From the NCBI RefSeq assembly GCF_008254045.1, contig NZ_CP042425.1:3410001-3474000 (forward strand): 64,000 bases of DNA. Reading direction: 5' to 3'. Under the pieces are notes generated by a model. That model did no database searches, was not told where the DNA came from, and was given only the letters and a program-made list of their open reading frames with translations. A program made the translations under genes and the position numbers. Shown here one piece after another: positions 17,419-26,700 of this stretch (the stretch's first letter is position 1; the number at the start of each line of letters is the position of its first letter). This stretch comes from Limnoglobus roseus. GTDB lineage: Bacteria > Planctomycetota > Planctomycetia > Gemmatales > Gemmataceae.

Positions 17419-18303
17419 TCACCCCCCGAAGTTCGGGATCACCTGCCCGTCGTTGCGCTGGCTGAGCAGTTCGAGGATGTACGGGTCGGTGATTTCGGGG
17501 ATGTTCTGCACGTGGCCGTCGGCGTAGCAGAAGAGCACGACCTGCGTGTGCCGGCTGCCGAACTTCCAGCCGGTGTCCATCGGGTTGGTCGTCAGCGGGT
17601 AGAGCCGTGAGGCCGCCCGGCCGGAACACTGGTAGTAGTCGCCGTTGTAGGTGGAACAGTCCCACCAGCCGTAGCCTTCCTTGTTCTGTGGGACGTGCTT
17701 TTCGCCGATGAGAAAGCTGTTGCTCGTGCCGTCGCGGAAGTCGAGCAGGCGGAAGCCGGTGCCCAACTGGAACGCCCCGCGGTTGCCGGGGCCGGTGTCG
17801 GTGGCAGAGTCGGTGCCGTTCGGGTCGATCACGGCCGCGTAATCGCCGAGTGCCCCCGGCGTGTGCGTCGAACTGCCCCACGACGTGTCACTGGGGATGT
17901 CGCCGGCGATGCTGCCCGACTGACTGGTGCTGGCCGTGCGGCGTGAGGGGCAGAAGAAGTTCCGCACGCCGGTCATCCGGGCGGTCGTGTTCTGCTGGTA
18001 ATAGCTCAGGCCGATGTTCCACTGGCGGTAGAGATTGTCCTGCTCGATCTGCGGCAGGAGCAAGACCTGCCACGTCGCCCCGCCGACGCGGATGCGGCTC
18101 GGCGGCAGCTGGCCGAGCGTCGATTCGTAATTCTGCATCGCCAGGCCGAGTTGCTTCAGGTTGTTCGCGCACGAAATGCGGGCCGCCGCCTCACGAGCCT
18201 TTTGCACGGCCGGGAGCAAAAGGCCGATCAGCGTCGAGATGATCGCGATGACCACCAGCAATTCGATGAGCGTGAACGCGGAACGGGGGCGTCGAAGGTT
18301 CAT
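17419..18303 (-). CDS. DUF1559 protein with prepilin-type leader
   Basis: The protein has 294 residues. The N-terminus [20 protein letters not shown] is a textbook type IV pilin/pseudopilin methylation signal, followed by the DUF1559 block [20 protein letters not shown] and the C-terminal H-x-G motif in [13 protein letters not shown]. Dozens of such pseudopilin-like proteins occur in each planctomycete genome, where they are thought to be exported surface or secretion-apparatus proteins. The gene starts inside the last codon of the zinc-ribbon membrane gene (ATGA overlap), so the pair is translationally coupled. Confidence 0.93.
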   Translation of the reverse strand: MNLRRPRSAFTLIELLVVIAIISTLIGLLLPAVQKAREAAARISCANNLKQLGLAMQNYESTLGQLPPSRIRVGGATWQVLLLPQIEQDNLYRQWNIGLSYYQQNTTARMTGVRNFFCPSRRTASTSQSGSIAGDIPSDTSWGSSTHTPGALGDYAAVIDPNGTDSATDTGPGNRGAFQLGTGFRLLDFRDGTSNSFLIGEKHVPQNKEGYGWWDCSTYNGDYYQCSGRAASRLYPLTTNPMDTGWKFGSRHTQVVLFCYADGHVQNIPEITDPYILELLSQRNDGQVIPNFGG

Positions 18304-19412
18304 GGCGATCGTCCGCTGATGAGTGATTTCGGGATTAGGATGCGGGCCGGCTCGGGGCCGCCGAACACCTGCGAGGGGATTTCGAGTCGCAAGTCGTCGA
18401 ATTTGTCCGGGGCGGCATAGGTCAGCACGCTCTCGGCCGACTTGCCGGGGTAGAGGGTGGCCTTGTCGGCGGTCACGGCCCGCGGCAGCATGCTGGTTCC
18501 CGCGGTCGTCGTCAGCTTCGTTTCGGCCGTCGGCGACGGGGACCAACTTGTGAACTCGATGCCCCGCGCGACGCCGACGTTGGACAACTTGAGGGTCAGC
18601 CGCAGCACCCGTTCCTTGCGTTTCTCGGGGCTCTTGGACATCGGGTCCACCGCGGCGACGGCCACGCTCATCACGGTGATGCGAACGTCGCCCTGCTCCC
18701 ACACGGCCTGACTGGCGTCCACCCACTCGGCCGTCTTCGGCAAACTTCCATCGCGGCCGACGGCGGTCACGGGCTTCGGGGCTTTCTCCGGGTCGGAGGC
18801 CGGCGTCCAGCCGGTGAGGCCGAGCCACGACGGGAAGGCTGCGACCAACAGCAAAGCCATCGTGTTCAGGCCGACGGCCGCCCAGCCGAGCCACGTCCGC
18901 TTCTCCAGGCCGAGCAAGCTCAACCCGCCGATCAGAAGGCCGATGACGGCCAGCGGTCCCGCGACGAACCGGCCGTAGGGGAACTGACTGGCGATCATGC
19001 TCACGCCGACGAACCCGCACCCCACCAGGGCCATCCGCACGGCGTAGTCGGGGGCGTCACCCGACACCGTCGGCACCGAGGAGGGAATCACCGGAATCGC
19101 AATCTCGGTCGTCTTGAGGCTTTGCGGGGCGGTCGTCGTGGTTTCGGCCGATTCCACGAGGATTTCCGAGCCGGAGGGCGAGGGCGTTTCGTCGGAGTCG
19201 TCGTCGAACGGGATCGCCTTGTACTCCATCAGCGGGATGTCCACGCTCGAATCGGGCACGAGCATGAACTCCTGCGCGCACTTCGGGCAGGTCGCGAAGG
19301 TGCCGCGTTTCTTGAACGGCACGCGGAACTTCGACGCACGGCAGTGCAGACAAACGGCGGTGAAAGGCACAGGCGTCTCGCGAGTGGTGAAGGGAGTCGG
19401 CCGCGGTCCCAT
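18300..19412 (-). CDS. Zinc-ribbon membrane protein, unknown function
   Basis: The protein has 370 residues from ATG 19412. It starts with a CLHC...CPKC zinc ribbon (the two pairs about 20 residues apart), then an acidic, Ser/Thr-rich linker. Two or three hydrophobic segments follow ([31 protein letters not shown] and [20 protein letters not shown]). A C-terminal beta-rich domain of about 150 residues probably lies outside the membrane. The frame extends upstream to 19535, but the extra 41 residues look non-coding. It is coupled to the DUF1559 gene by a 4-base overlap, suggesting a joint role at the envelope. Confidence 0.75.
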   Translation of the reverse strand: MGPRPTPFTTRETPVPFTAVCLHCRASKFRVPFKKRGTFATCPKCAQEFMLVPDSSVDIPLMEYKAIPFDDDSDETPSPSGSEILVESAETTTTAPQSLKTTEIAIPVIPSSVPTVSGDAPDYAVRMALVGCGFVGVSMIASQFPYGRFVAGPLAVIGLLIGGLSLLGLEKRTWLGWAAVGLNTMALLLVAAFPSWLGLTGWTPASDPEKAPKPVTAVGRDGSLPKTAEWVDASQAVWEQGDVRITVMSVAVAAVDPMSKSPEKRKERVLRLTLKLSNVGVARGIEFTSWSPSPTAETKLTTTAGTSMLPRAVTADKATLYPGKSAESVLTYAAPDKFDDLRLEIPSQVFGGPEPARILIPKSLISGRSP

Positions 19413-19582
19413 TCTACTCAACCGTCCGCCCGCGGGGGCGTTGGAGCGAATCGCTCCGGCACGCACACCGGCGAGTCGGCGGGCGGGTGAGAAGGCTCTC
19501 ATCTCTGAAACGGTGAGAAATGGGATCGAAGACATCCAATCGGAACTGATGCCGCCCGAGGGGTGAGAGCGGGCGCGGAAAA

Positions 19583-19675
19583 GATGAGAGGTGAACGGGT
19601 GACACGGTGAAGGGGTGAGAAGACCGGGTTTTGCCTTTTCACCCCTTCACCGTGTCACCCGTTCACCCCCTCATC
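19583..19675. repeat. Long inverted repeat, 29 perfect bases per arm
   Basis: Bases 19590-19618 pair perfectly with 19639-19667, and pairing resumes outside a one-base bulge to about 19583 and 19675. The loop is 20 bases. The right arm ends within a few bases of the epimerase stop codon (19678-19680). Each arm is built from short GGTGA-type steps. It lies downstream of the minus-strand epimerase and could terminate it. Confidence 0.88.
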
Positions 19676-19677
19676 TC

Positions 19678-20460
19678 CTACCCCTCGCTGGCCCCGGTCG
19701 GCCAGGTGTCGTGCGGTTCGAAGCCGATGAGATGCGTCGTTTCCCGTAGATCGTAGAGCACCTTGTTCACCGGTTTGCTCGTCGCGTAAACGACGTGGAA
19801 CCCCGGCACCTTCTCCGCTTCCACCGTCGCCGCGAAAAACCGGCCCGCGTCGCCGGGGCTGAGGTACACGTCCTGATCCTCGACGCTCGCCGCGATTTGC
19901 GCGACCTGCCCGGCGTCTCGTGGGCACCAGCCGAGCCGCACGGCGAGTATTTCGATCCCGTGTTCGCGGGCGTAGACCTGCCCAACCGCTTCGAGGAAGA
20001 CTTTTGTGCAGGCGTACAGGTAACGCGGGGCGATTCGTGTCGAGGCGTTCACGGGCACGTTGCCACTGTCGAGGTGGCGGTCGATCACCTGTCCGGTGCT
20101 GGCCAGCACGACCCGCGGCACCTTCGACGTGCGGGCGATTTCCAGCAGGTTGTACAGGCCGACGATGTTGTTCGGCACCAACCCGTCGAGGAAGTTGTCG
20201 CCGTCATCGGGGGCTTCGCCGCGCGGGTAGCGGGCGTCGTCCGGCGTGGCCGCGAGGTGAATGATGCAATCGACGCCCTTCGCCGCCGCCCGCAGCACGG
20301 CAACGTCCGCGAGCGTGGCGACCAGCGATTGCCCCGGCGGCAGTCCCGGCGTCGGCCGTAGGTCGATGCCGATGACGTGGTGGCCGTTCGCCACGAGTGC
20401 CGCAACCGCCGCCCGCCCGAGTCGGCCGGCCGAGCCGGTCACGAGAATGCGATGTTTCAT
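19678..20460 (-). CDS. NAD-dependent epimerase/dehydratase (extended SDR)
   Basis: The protein has 260 residues. VTGSAGRLGRA is the NAD-binding GxxGxxG loop, and YACTK supplies the catalytic Tyr and Lys. IGIDLRP has the acidic residue at the end of strand 2, which favours NAD over NADP. The short C-terminal domain is closer to uronate dehydrogenase-like and small sugar-epimerase families than to GalE. The substrate is probably a sugar or sugar nucleotide. It is divergent from the amidohydrolase gene. Confidence 0.85.
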   Translation of the reverse strand: MKHRILVTGSAGRLGRAAVAALVANGHHVIGIDLRPTPGLPPGQSLVATLADVAVLRAAAKGVDCIIHLAATPDDARYPRGEAPDDGDNFLDGLVPNNIVGLYNLLEIARTSKVPRVVLASTGQVIDRHLDSGNVPVNASTRIAPRYLYACTKVFLEAVGQVYAREHGIEILAVRLGWCPRDAGQVAQIAASVEDQDVYLSPGDAGRFFAATVEAEKVPGFHVVYATSKPVNKVLYDLRETTHLIGFEPHDTWPTGASEG

Positions 20461-20527
20461 GGTACAGATAGCTTACAAATCTCACGCTGGCGGCTTACAA
20501 TCGCCCCAACTCTCCGAGGGCTTTCCC

Positions 20528-21466
20528 GTGAATCGCCGTGACTTTCTCGCTGCCGGTGCCGCCGTCGCGGTGCTGCCGACCCTCTCTTCCGCAAAGGACG
20601 CCGCCATGCTGCCGGTCGTTGACACGCACCAACACCTCTGGGATTTGACCAAGTTCAAGCTCGGCTGGCTGAAACCGGGGAGCGTCTACGACGCCAGCTT
20701 CACACCGAAGGAGTACGCCGAGGCGACGGCCGGGCTGAACGTGGTGAAAGCGGTGTACATGGAAGTAGACGTGGTACCGGAACAGCAACAGGCCGAGGCC
20801 GATTACCTGGTCGAACTCTGCCAGAGCGGGAAGACGCCGACGTGTGCAGCCGTCGTGTCCGGTCGGCCGAACTCAGACGGCTTCGCGAAGTACGCCGGGC
20901 AGTTCAAGGGCAGCAAGTACGTCAAGGGCATCCGCCAAGTGCTGCACGTGGACAGCACGCCGCCGGGCTACTGTCTCGACCCGAAGTTCGTGAAGGGCAT
21001 CCAGCTCCTCGGCGACCTCGGCCTGAGCTACGACCTGTGCGTGCGTGCCGCAGACATCCCGAATTTCGTGAAACTGGTCGAACAGTGCCCGAACACGCGG
21101 TTCATCCTCGACCACTGCGGTAACCCCGGCGCGAAATTCACGGCCGCGGAAGCCGACGCCTGGAAGAAGAACACCGCCGCGCTCGCTGCGAAGAAGAACG
21201 TGGTGTGCAAGGTGTCCGGCTTCCTCGCCAACGGCTGGGAGAAGGGCAAGTGGACGGCCGCCGACCTCGCCCCGGTGGTGAACCACATCACCGAAACTTT
21301 CGGCTGGGACCGCGTGATGTTCGGCGGCGACTGGCCCGTCGTCCTCGCCGCCGGCCGCTACGCCGACTGGCTGACCGCCCTCCGGCAGATCATCAAGGAC
21401 AAGCCGGAGGCCGACCAGAAGAAACTGCTGCACGACAACGCCGTGGCGTTCTACGGGCTGGCGTGA
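20528..21466 (+). CDS. Amidohydrolase family protein (Amidohydro_2) with Tat-like leader
   Basis: The protein has 312 residues from GTG 20528. NRRDFLAAGAAVAVLPTLSSA is a twin-arginine-type leader. VVDTHQHLWDLTKFKLGWL is the metal-binding start of the TIM barrel, close to the fuconolactonase/gluconolactonase group. DHCGNPG and MFGGDWPVV give the other metal and catalytic residues. It probably hydrolyses a sugar lactone or related ester in the periplasm. The divergent sugar epimerase next door fits a sugar-acid pathway, but this is inference. Confidence 0.87.
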   Translation: MNRRDFLAAGAAVAVLPTLSSAKDAAMLPVVDTHQHLWDLTKFKLGWLKPGSVYDASFTPKEYAEATAGLNVVKAVYMEVDVVPEQQQAEADYLVELCQSGKTPTCAAVVSGRPNSDGFAKYAGQFKGSKYVKGIRQVLHVDSTPPGYCLDPKFVKGIQLLGDLGLSYDLCVRAADIPNFVKLVEQCPNTRFILDHCGNPGAKFTAAEADAWKKNTAALAAKKNVVCKVSGFLANGWEKGKWTAADLAPVVNHITETFGWDRVMFGGDWPVVLAAGRYADWLTALRQIIKDKPEADQKKLLHDNAVAFYGLA

Positions 21467-21475
21467 GGGCAAGCC

Positions 21476-22126
21476 GTGACGGAACACGACTGGCTGACAG
21501 CGACCCATCCGGCGGGCATGCTGGCCCAGATACCGGATGATGCCGACCGACGGAAACTGTTATTGTTCGGTTGCGGTTGCGCGAGGAGTGTGTGGCGGCG
21601 ACTCAGTCCAACTACTCGATCGGACATACAGGTTGCCGAGGCGGACGCCGACGGCATCGAAGGGCTTCCCCGCGCCATGCCCGCGAGTGCGTCACGACAC
21701 TCCGAATTTACTGGACAAAATGTACGTCTCCCCAAATTAAACTTCGCACCCGTTCTCCGAGATCGGGTGGTGTGGTTGGCCGACGGTTGCACAGGCCTCC
21801 ATGTCATCCGGTCGATAGTTCCGAACATACCGACGCTTGGCGTCGATAAACAACATCACGAACAGGGTGTACAAGCTGACCTAATGCGTTGCGTCTTCGG
21901 GAACCCGTTCCGCCCCGTCGCCTTCAGCCCCGCGTGGCGGACATCCACGGCCGTCGGCCTCGCGGAAGGCATCTACGCCGACCGCGCGTTCGACCGGCTG
22001 CTGATCCTGGCCGATGCGCTGCAAGATGCGGGGTGCGGGGACGCCGACATCCTCGGCCACTGCCGGGGCACCGGGCCGCACGTCCGCGGGTGCTGGGTCG
22101 TCGATCTCGTCCTCGGGAAGTCGTAG
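21476..22126 (+). CDS. Gemmata-type repeat-family protein, internally altered
   Basis: The frame gives 216 residues. The N-terminal block (MTEHDWLTATHPAGML, then RKLLLFGCGCARSVW) and the C-terminal block (FGNPFRPVAFSPAW, YADRAFDRLLILADALQDAG, CWVVDLVLGK) resemble a large paralogous family in Gemmata genomes, recalled from memory and related to TIGR02996-type proteins. The middle (about residues 65-135) has poorer codon bias, is less GC-rich and does not look like the family. It may be a rearranged or decaying member that happens to keep its frame. The stop is directly followed by the start of the Rpn-like gene. Function unknown. Confidence 0.6.
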   Translation: MTEHDWLTATHPAGMLAQIPDDADRRKLLLFGCGCARSVWRRLSPTTRSDIQVAEADADGIEGLPRAMPASASRHSEFTGQNVRLPKLNFAPVLRDRVVWLADGCTGLHVIRSIVPNIPTLGVDKQHHEQGVQADLMRCVFGNPFRPVAFSPAWRTSTAVGLAEGIYADRAFDRLLILADALQDAGCGDADILGHCRGTGPHVRGCWVVDLVLGKS

Positions 22127-23008
22127 ATGGCCAAACCGTTCGACGCGACGTTGAAGCGGATGCTCGACGACTACGCCGCCGACTGGGCGGCGTGGTTGGC
22201 CGCGCGGTTCGGCTTGCCGGTTGGGCCGCTCGTGCCCGTCGAGAGTGACCTGTCCACGATCCAACCGGCCGCCGATAAGGTCTTCCGCCTGCCCGGCGAC
22301 GCCGGCCTGTTGCACCTGGAAGTGCAGTCGAGTTGGGATGGCGAACTGCCCGACCGAATGCTGCTGTACAACGCCTTGCTCTACCACCGCGAACGGGTGC
22401 CGGTGCGCTCCGTGGCGATTCTGCTCCGCCGCGAGGCGAACGCCACCGCGATCACCGGAGAAGTGTCTCGCTCGTGGACCGACGGGCAGCCCTACCACTG
22501 GTTCCGGTACGAGGTGATTCGGCTGTGGGAACAGCCGGCCGACCAACTCCTCGCTGGCGGCATTGGCACGGCTCCGCTCGGGCTATTGACCGACGACGCC
22601 GAGGACCGATTGTCGGAGTTGATTCACCAGTTCGTGGAACGAGTCGAGCGCGACGTTCCGGGTGAAGCCGAACGGGACCAAGTGCTGACCGCGAGTTACA
22701 TTCTGCTCGGGATGCGGTATGATAGGGAGTTGATCCGAACCTTGTTTTCGGGAGTGCAGAAGATGAGAGAATCTTCAACCTACCAGGCAATCCTCGATGA
22801 AGGCCGGGCTGAAGGCGAACTCCAAGGCGAGATCAAGGGTGAGATCAAGGGCGTTCGACTGGCACTTACGACGCTCCTGGAATCCCGCTTCGGTTCCATT
22901 CCGCAAGCCGTCGAAGATCGCATCCAGTCCGCGACGGGTCTAGATCGACTCCGGGCGGCGCTCATCCAGGTTGCGACGATTACCCGGCCCGAAGACCTGG
23001 TGTTGTGA
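22127..23008 (+). CDS. Rpn-like PD-(D/E)XK nuclease family protein (DUF4351-like C-terminus)
   Basis: The protein has 293 residues. KPFDATLKRMLDDY, DKVFRL and LLHLEVQSSW give the PD-(D/E)XK core in its Rpn/YhgA variant (E-x-Q). The C-terminal part has a charged linker with repeats (GRAEGELQGEIKGEIKG), then LLESRFGSIPQAVEDRIQSA, as in DUF4351. Such proteins were once called putative transposases; E. coli Rpn proteins are Mg-dependent DNases that promote RecA-independent recombination. Multiple paralogues are usual in planctomycetes. It begins immediately after the stop of the previous gene. Confidence 0.82.
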   Translation: MAKPFDATLKRMLDDYAADWAAWLAARFGLPVGPLVPVESDLSTIQPAADKVFRLPGDAGLLHLEVQSSWDGELPDRMLLYNALLYHRERVPVRSVAILLRREANATAITGEVSRSWTDGQPYHWFRYEVIRLWEQPADQLLAGGIGTAPLGLLTDDAEDRLSELIHQFVERVERDVPGEAERDQVLTASYILLGMRYDRELIRTLFSGVQKMRESSTYQAILDEGRAEGELQGEIKGEIKGVRLALTTLLESRFGSIPQAVEDRIQSATGLDRLRAALIQVATITRPEDLVL

Positions 23009-23140
23009 ACGAATACCTTGCCTCAACTTGCTAACCGGCATTCCCCGCGTAGCTTCACAATTAATCCGGCCGAACGGCATCCGTTTTCGTACCCATTCAA
23101 TCGGTGACACACCCACGTCCGTCTGTCTGGTAGGGAGATC

Positions 23141-23776
23141 ATGGCTAAGGGCGGGAAAGGCCGGAATAACCCACCGGGCCCGCCGGACCGGACTCCCGCA
23201 GAAACTGGGGGTTCTGGGGCGGCCCTCTCCGTGCCTAAGCCGCAACTGACTCCCGTGGAACGACTTCTGGTCGAGACGTTCGAGCAGATTCGGGACGAAC
23301 TCGTCAGCACGCTCTCCTACGTGTTGGGCAACCGCGACGACGCGATGGATTCCGCGCAGGAAACCTTCGTGAAGTGCTGGCGGGCCCGCGAGACGATCTC
23401 CGAAGTGCTGAACCTGCGGGCGTGGATCTTCCGGGTGGGGCTGAACGCCGCCCGCGACTTCCAGCGCAGCGGGTGGACCAAGCGGGCCAGGCCGCTGATT
23501 GCCGAGGAAGTGCTGCTGCCCGCCCGGGACTCGTCGGCCGCGGAGCAGATCGTGGAGAACGAGAGCGTCCAACGGCTCCGGCAGGCCATCCTGGAATTGC
23601 GGCCGGAAGAGCGGGAAGTCTTCCTCTTGCGGCAGAACGGCGAGCTAACGTATGAGCAGATCGCCGAGGCGCGGGACATGCCCGTCGGCACGGTGAAGAC
23701 GCAGATGCGAACGGCTCTCATCAAGCTGCGGAAGGTGTTGAATCCAGACGTTGAAACACCAACAGACGAGGTTTAA
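23141..23776 (+). CDS. ECF-type RNA polymerase sigma factor
   Basis: The protein has 211 residues. A Pro/Gly-rich N-terminal tail of about 35 residues precedes region 2 (LGNRDDAMDSAQETFVKCWRAR, in part) and region 4 (LELRPEEREVFLLR, then LTYEQIAEARDMPVGTVKTQ with its helix-turn-helix). There is no region 3, so it is an ECF (group IV) factor. AGGGAG lies just before ATG 23141. The alpha-2-macroglobulin/anti-sigma gene starts 7 bases after its stop, so the two form an operon. Expected role: transcribing an envelope-response regulon when released by that anti-sigma partner. Confidence 0.93.
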   Translation: MAKGGKGRNNPPGPPDRTPAETGGSGAALSVPKPQLTPVERLLVETFEQIRDELVSTLSYVLGNRDDAMDSAQETFVKCWRARETISEVLNLRAWIFRVGLNAARDFQRSGWTKRARPLIAEEVLLPARDSSAAEQIVENESVQRLRQAILELRPEEREVFLLRQNGELTYEQIAEARDMPVGTVKTQMRTALIKLRKVLNPDVETPTDEV

Positions 23777-23783
23777 GGGAACG

Positions 23784-26700
23784 ATGTCGGTCACGTGCGA
23801 ACACTGTCGCGGGCAAATGCTCGACTTCCTGTACGGGTTACTCGACCCGGCCGAGGAAGCCGTCGTGGCCGCGCACGTCGCCGACTGCCCCGTCTGCACG
23901 GCCGCAAGGGACGAGGCCGCCGGGATGAAAGGACTCTTCGCGACCGCCGCGAAGGTTCCGTTTCCCGAAGTGAAGTTCGTCATCCCGGCCGACGCCACCC
24001 CCGCGGCCGTGCGGCCGAAGCCGTCTCGCCGCCTTCAGTGGGCGATTGCCGCTTCTCTGCTCGTCTGCTCCTTCGGTCTGATGACGCCGGCCTTGCGGGA
24101 CTACCTCGCCTACCGCGAGCAGTCCACGGCGGTGGCCCAGGCCACGGCGAGGGTGGCCGAGATCGAGAAAGACGACGCGACCCGCCGGGATGCGCAAGAC
24201 CGACTCGTCGAAGAGTTAAATCGCAAAATCGCCGTGACTGGCGAATCGCTCCAGGCGAAGCTCAAGACCTGGGTATCCGCCGAAGTCCGGGCGAGTGCCC
24301 AGCCGTTTCGTCTGACCGTGACCGGCCCCGTCGCGGCCGTGCCGGGGGCGATGAACGAGTACACCTTCGACGTGAAGGACGCCCCGACCGCGAAGGTCAC
24401 GGCCATCGTCCGCGACTCTCGCGGCACCGTCTTCCATCAGGAAACGCTGAAGCCCGGCGAGGCGAAGTGGCGGCTGCCGACGAGCTTGTGGGCGAAGTTC
24501 CCGGCCGGGGCGGCCGACATCGTCCTTGCCGTGAGCGCGACGAACGCCGCCGGGGCGACGGCCGAACTGGCCGAGCCGATCCAACTGCTGGCCCCGGTGT
24601 TCACGACGCTAGTCGTCACCGACAAGCCGCTCTACCGGCCGGGCGAATCGGTCTACTTCCGCAGTCTCACGCTGAACGGCACCGGCCTTCAGCCGCCGGC
24701 CCGCGATCTGACGATCCGCTTCGAACTGCGGAAGCCCGACGGCACGACGATGGAAAACGGCGTTCTCACGGGCACCACGCAGCCGGTGACGGTGCAGGGC
24801 GGCCACCCAAAGCCGGTCGTCGGTCCCGACGGTTCGCCGGTCCGCGGCATCGCGAGCGGCGTCTTCGCCCTGCCCGAGACGCTGCCCGGCGGCGAGTACA
24901 AACTGTTGGCCTTCGAGATTCCGTCGGGGTGGGCGAGCAAAGACCTGCCGAAAGGCGCGTTGCCCATCGCCACGCGGGCGTTCACGGTGGCGAAGTACCA
25001 GCCCGAGGTGCTGCAAAAGACGCTGGAGTTCGACGCGAAGAGTTACGGCCCCGGCGACACCGTGCGGGCCAAACTGACCGTGAAGAATCAGGGCAAGCCG
25101 CTCGCGAACATCCCGATCCTCGTGACCGTGACGCCGAAGGTCAGCGGCTTGAAGTACCCCTTCACGCTGAAGGCCGACGGCACCGCGGACATCGAGTTCA
25201 AGCTGCCCAACGGCGACCTGAAGAACCCGACGCTGACGGTCAACATCAACGACCAGAACGCCGAGAGCATCGTCCGCCCGGTCCCGCTCGCCACGAAGAA
25301 GGTGTCGGTCGAGTTCTTCCCCGAGGGCGGCGACCTGATCGAAGGCGTGCCGAACCGCGTCTACGTGCGGGCCACGACGAGTACCGGCAAGCCGGCCGAC
25401 ATCGTCGGCACGATCACCGACGGCAGCCGAACCATCTGCGACGTGAAGACTCTCACCAACGCCGACCACCCGGGGGCGAACCAGGGTCTGGGCGTGTTCA
25501 CGCTGACGCCGGAGGCGGGCAAGCGGTATGCTCTGAAGTTGCTCCGCCCGGTCGGCACGGAAGAACCGGCGATCACCGTGCCGCAACTCGCGGCCGTTGG
25601 CACCGGCTACCTGCTGCCGAAGGCTGAGGCCGACGGCGTGGCCCTGTCGATCCCGGTCGGCGTGATCGACGCGAACCAACCGCTGAAGGCCACGGTCACG
25701 GCGAAGTCGAAGCGGTCGCTCATCGTCGGCGTGTACACCCGCGGCCTCGTCATCGGCCACCAGCGATTGACGGCCGACCCCGGCAAGCCGATCGAAGTGG
25801 TGATCGCCCCGCCGCCCGTGGCCATCGGCGGCGTGACGCGGGTGACGGTCTTCGAGGAACCCGCCGCGAACGCCGGCCGCACCGATCTGGTGCCGCTCGC
25901 CGAACGCCTCGTCTTCCGCCGACCAACGGAGAAATTGAACCTTAGTTTCACCCAGGACCGGGCGGGACCTTACTCGCCGGGTGACCGGGTCACACTGGCA
26001 GTGAAGGCCACCAACGAGAACGATCAACCGACGGCCGCGATCCTCCTCGCGGCCGTTGTCAATCAGAGCGTACTGGCGATGGCCGACGACAAGGCCGAAC
26101 GCCTGCTGCCGACGCACTTCCTGCTGGCCGGCGAACTGCAACGCCCGGAGCAACTCGAACACGCTGACTTTCTGCTGACGCACCACCCGAAGGCTGCCGA
26201 AACGCTCGACTTGCTCCTCGGCACGCAGGGCTGGCGGCGGTTTGCCGAGGCTGACGGCCGCTTCCGCTCGACGAGCGTGAGCGATGCCGAGCAGAAGCGA
26301 TTCTGGATCGCCACCGGCCACCTAGACCCCGTCGGCGAAGCCCGCCCGGATCGCGTCACGGCCAACCACCATTCCGCCGTCGATCCGATCGACGCGAAAC
26401 TCGATCACCTGGAAGCCGAGAAGCGAATCGCCGAGACGGAGCGGGATCGGAAGTCGCCGGAGTGGGCGGAACAAGCCCGCCGGCTAGCGGCCGCACGAAC
26501 GACTGAAACCAATCTCGTGCACCGATCCGGCGAGCGACTGTATTACGGCTTGACCGGTATCTTGATCCTCGCTCTCTTGGCGGCCGCCGTTTGGAACGGC
26601 CGTCGGCGACGGTTCGGCGTTCGCGAAACGCTCGTGATTCTCGCCATCCTCTCGACCGTCTACTTCGTGTTGATGCCCGCCTACCAGACTTCCCGGTCCC

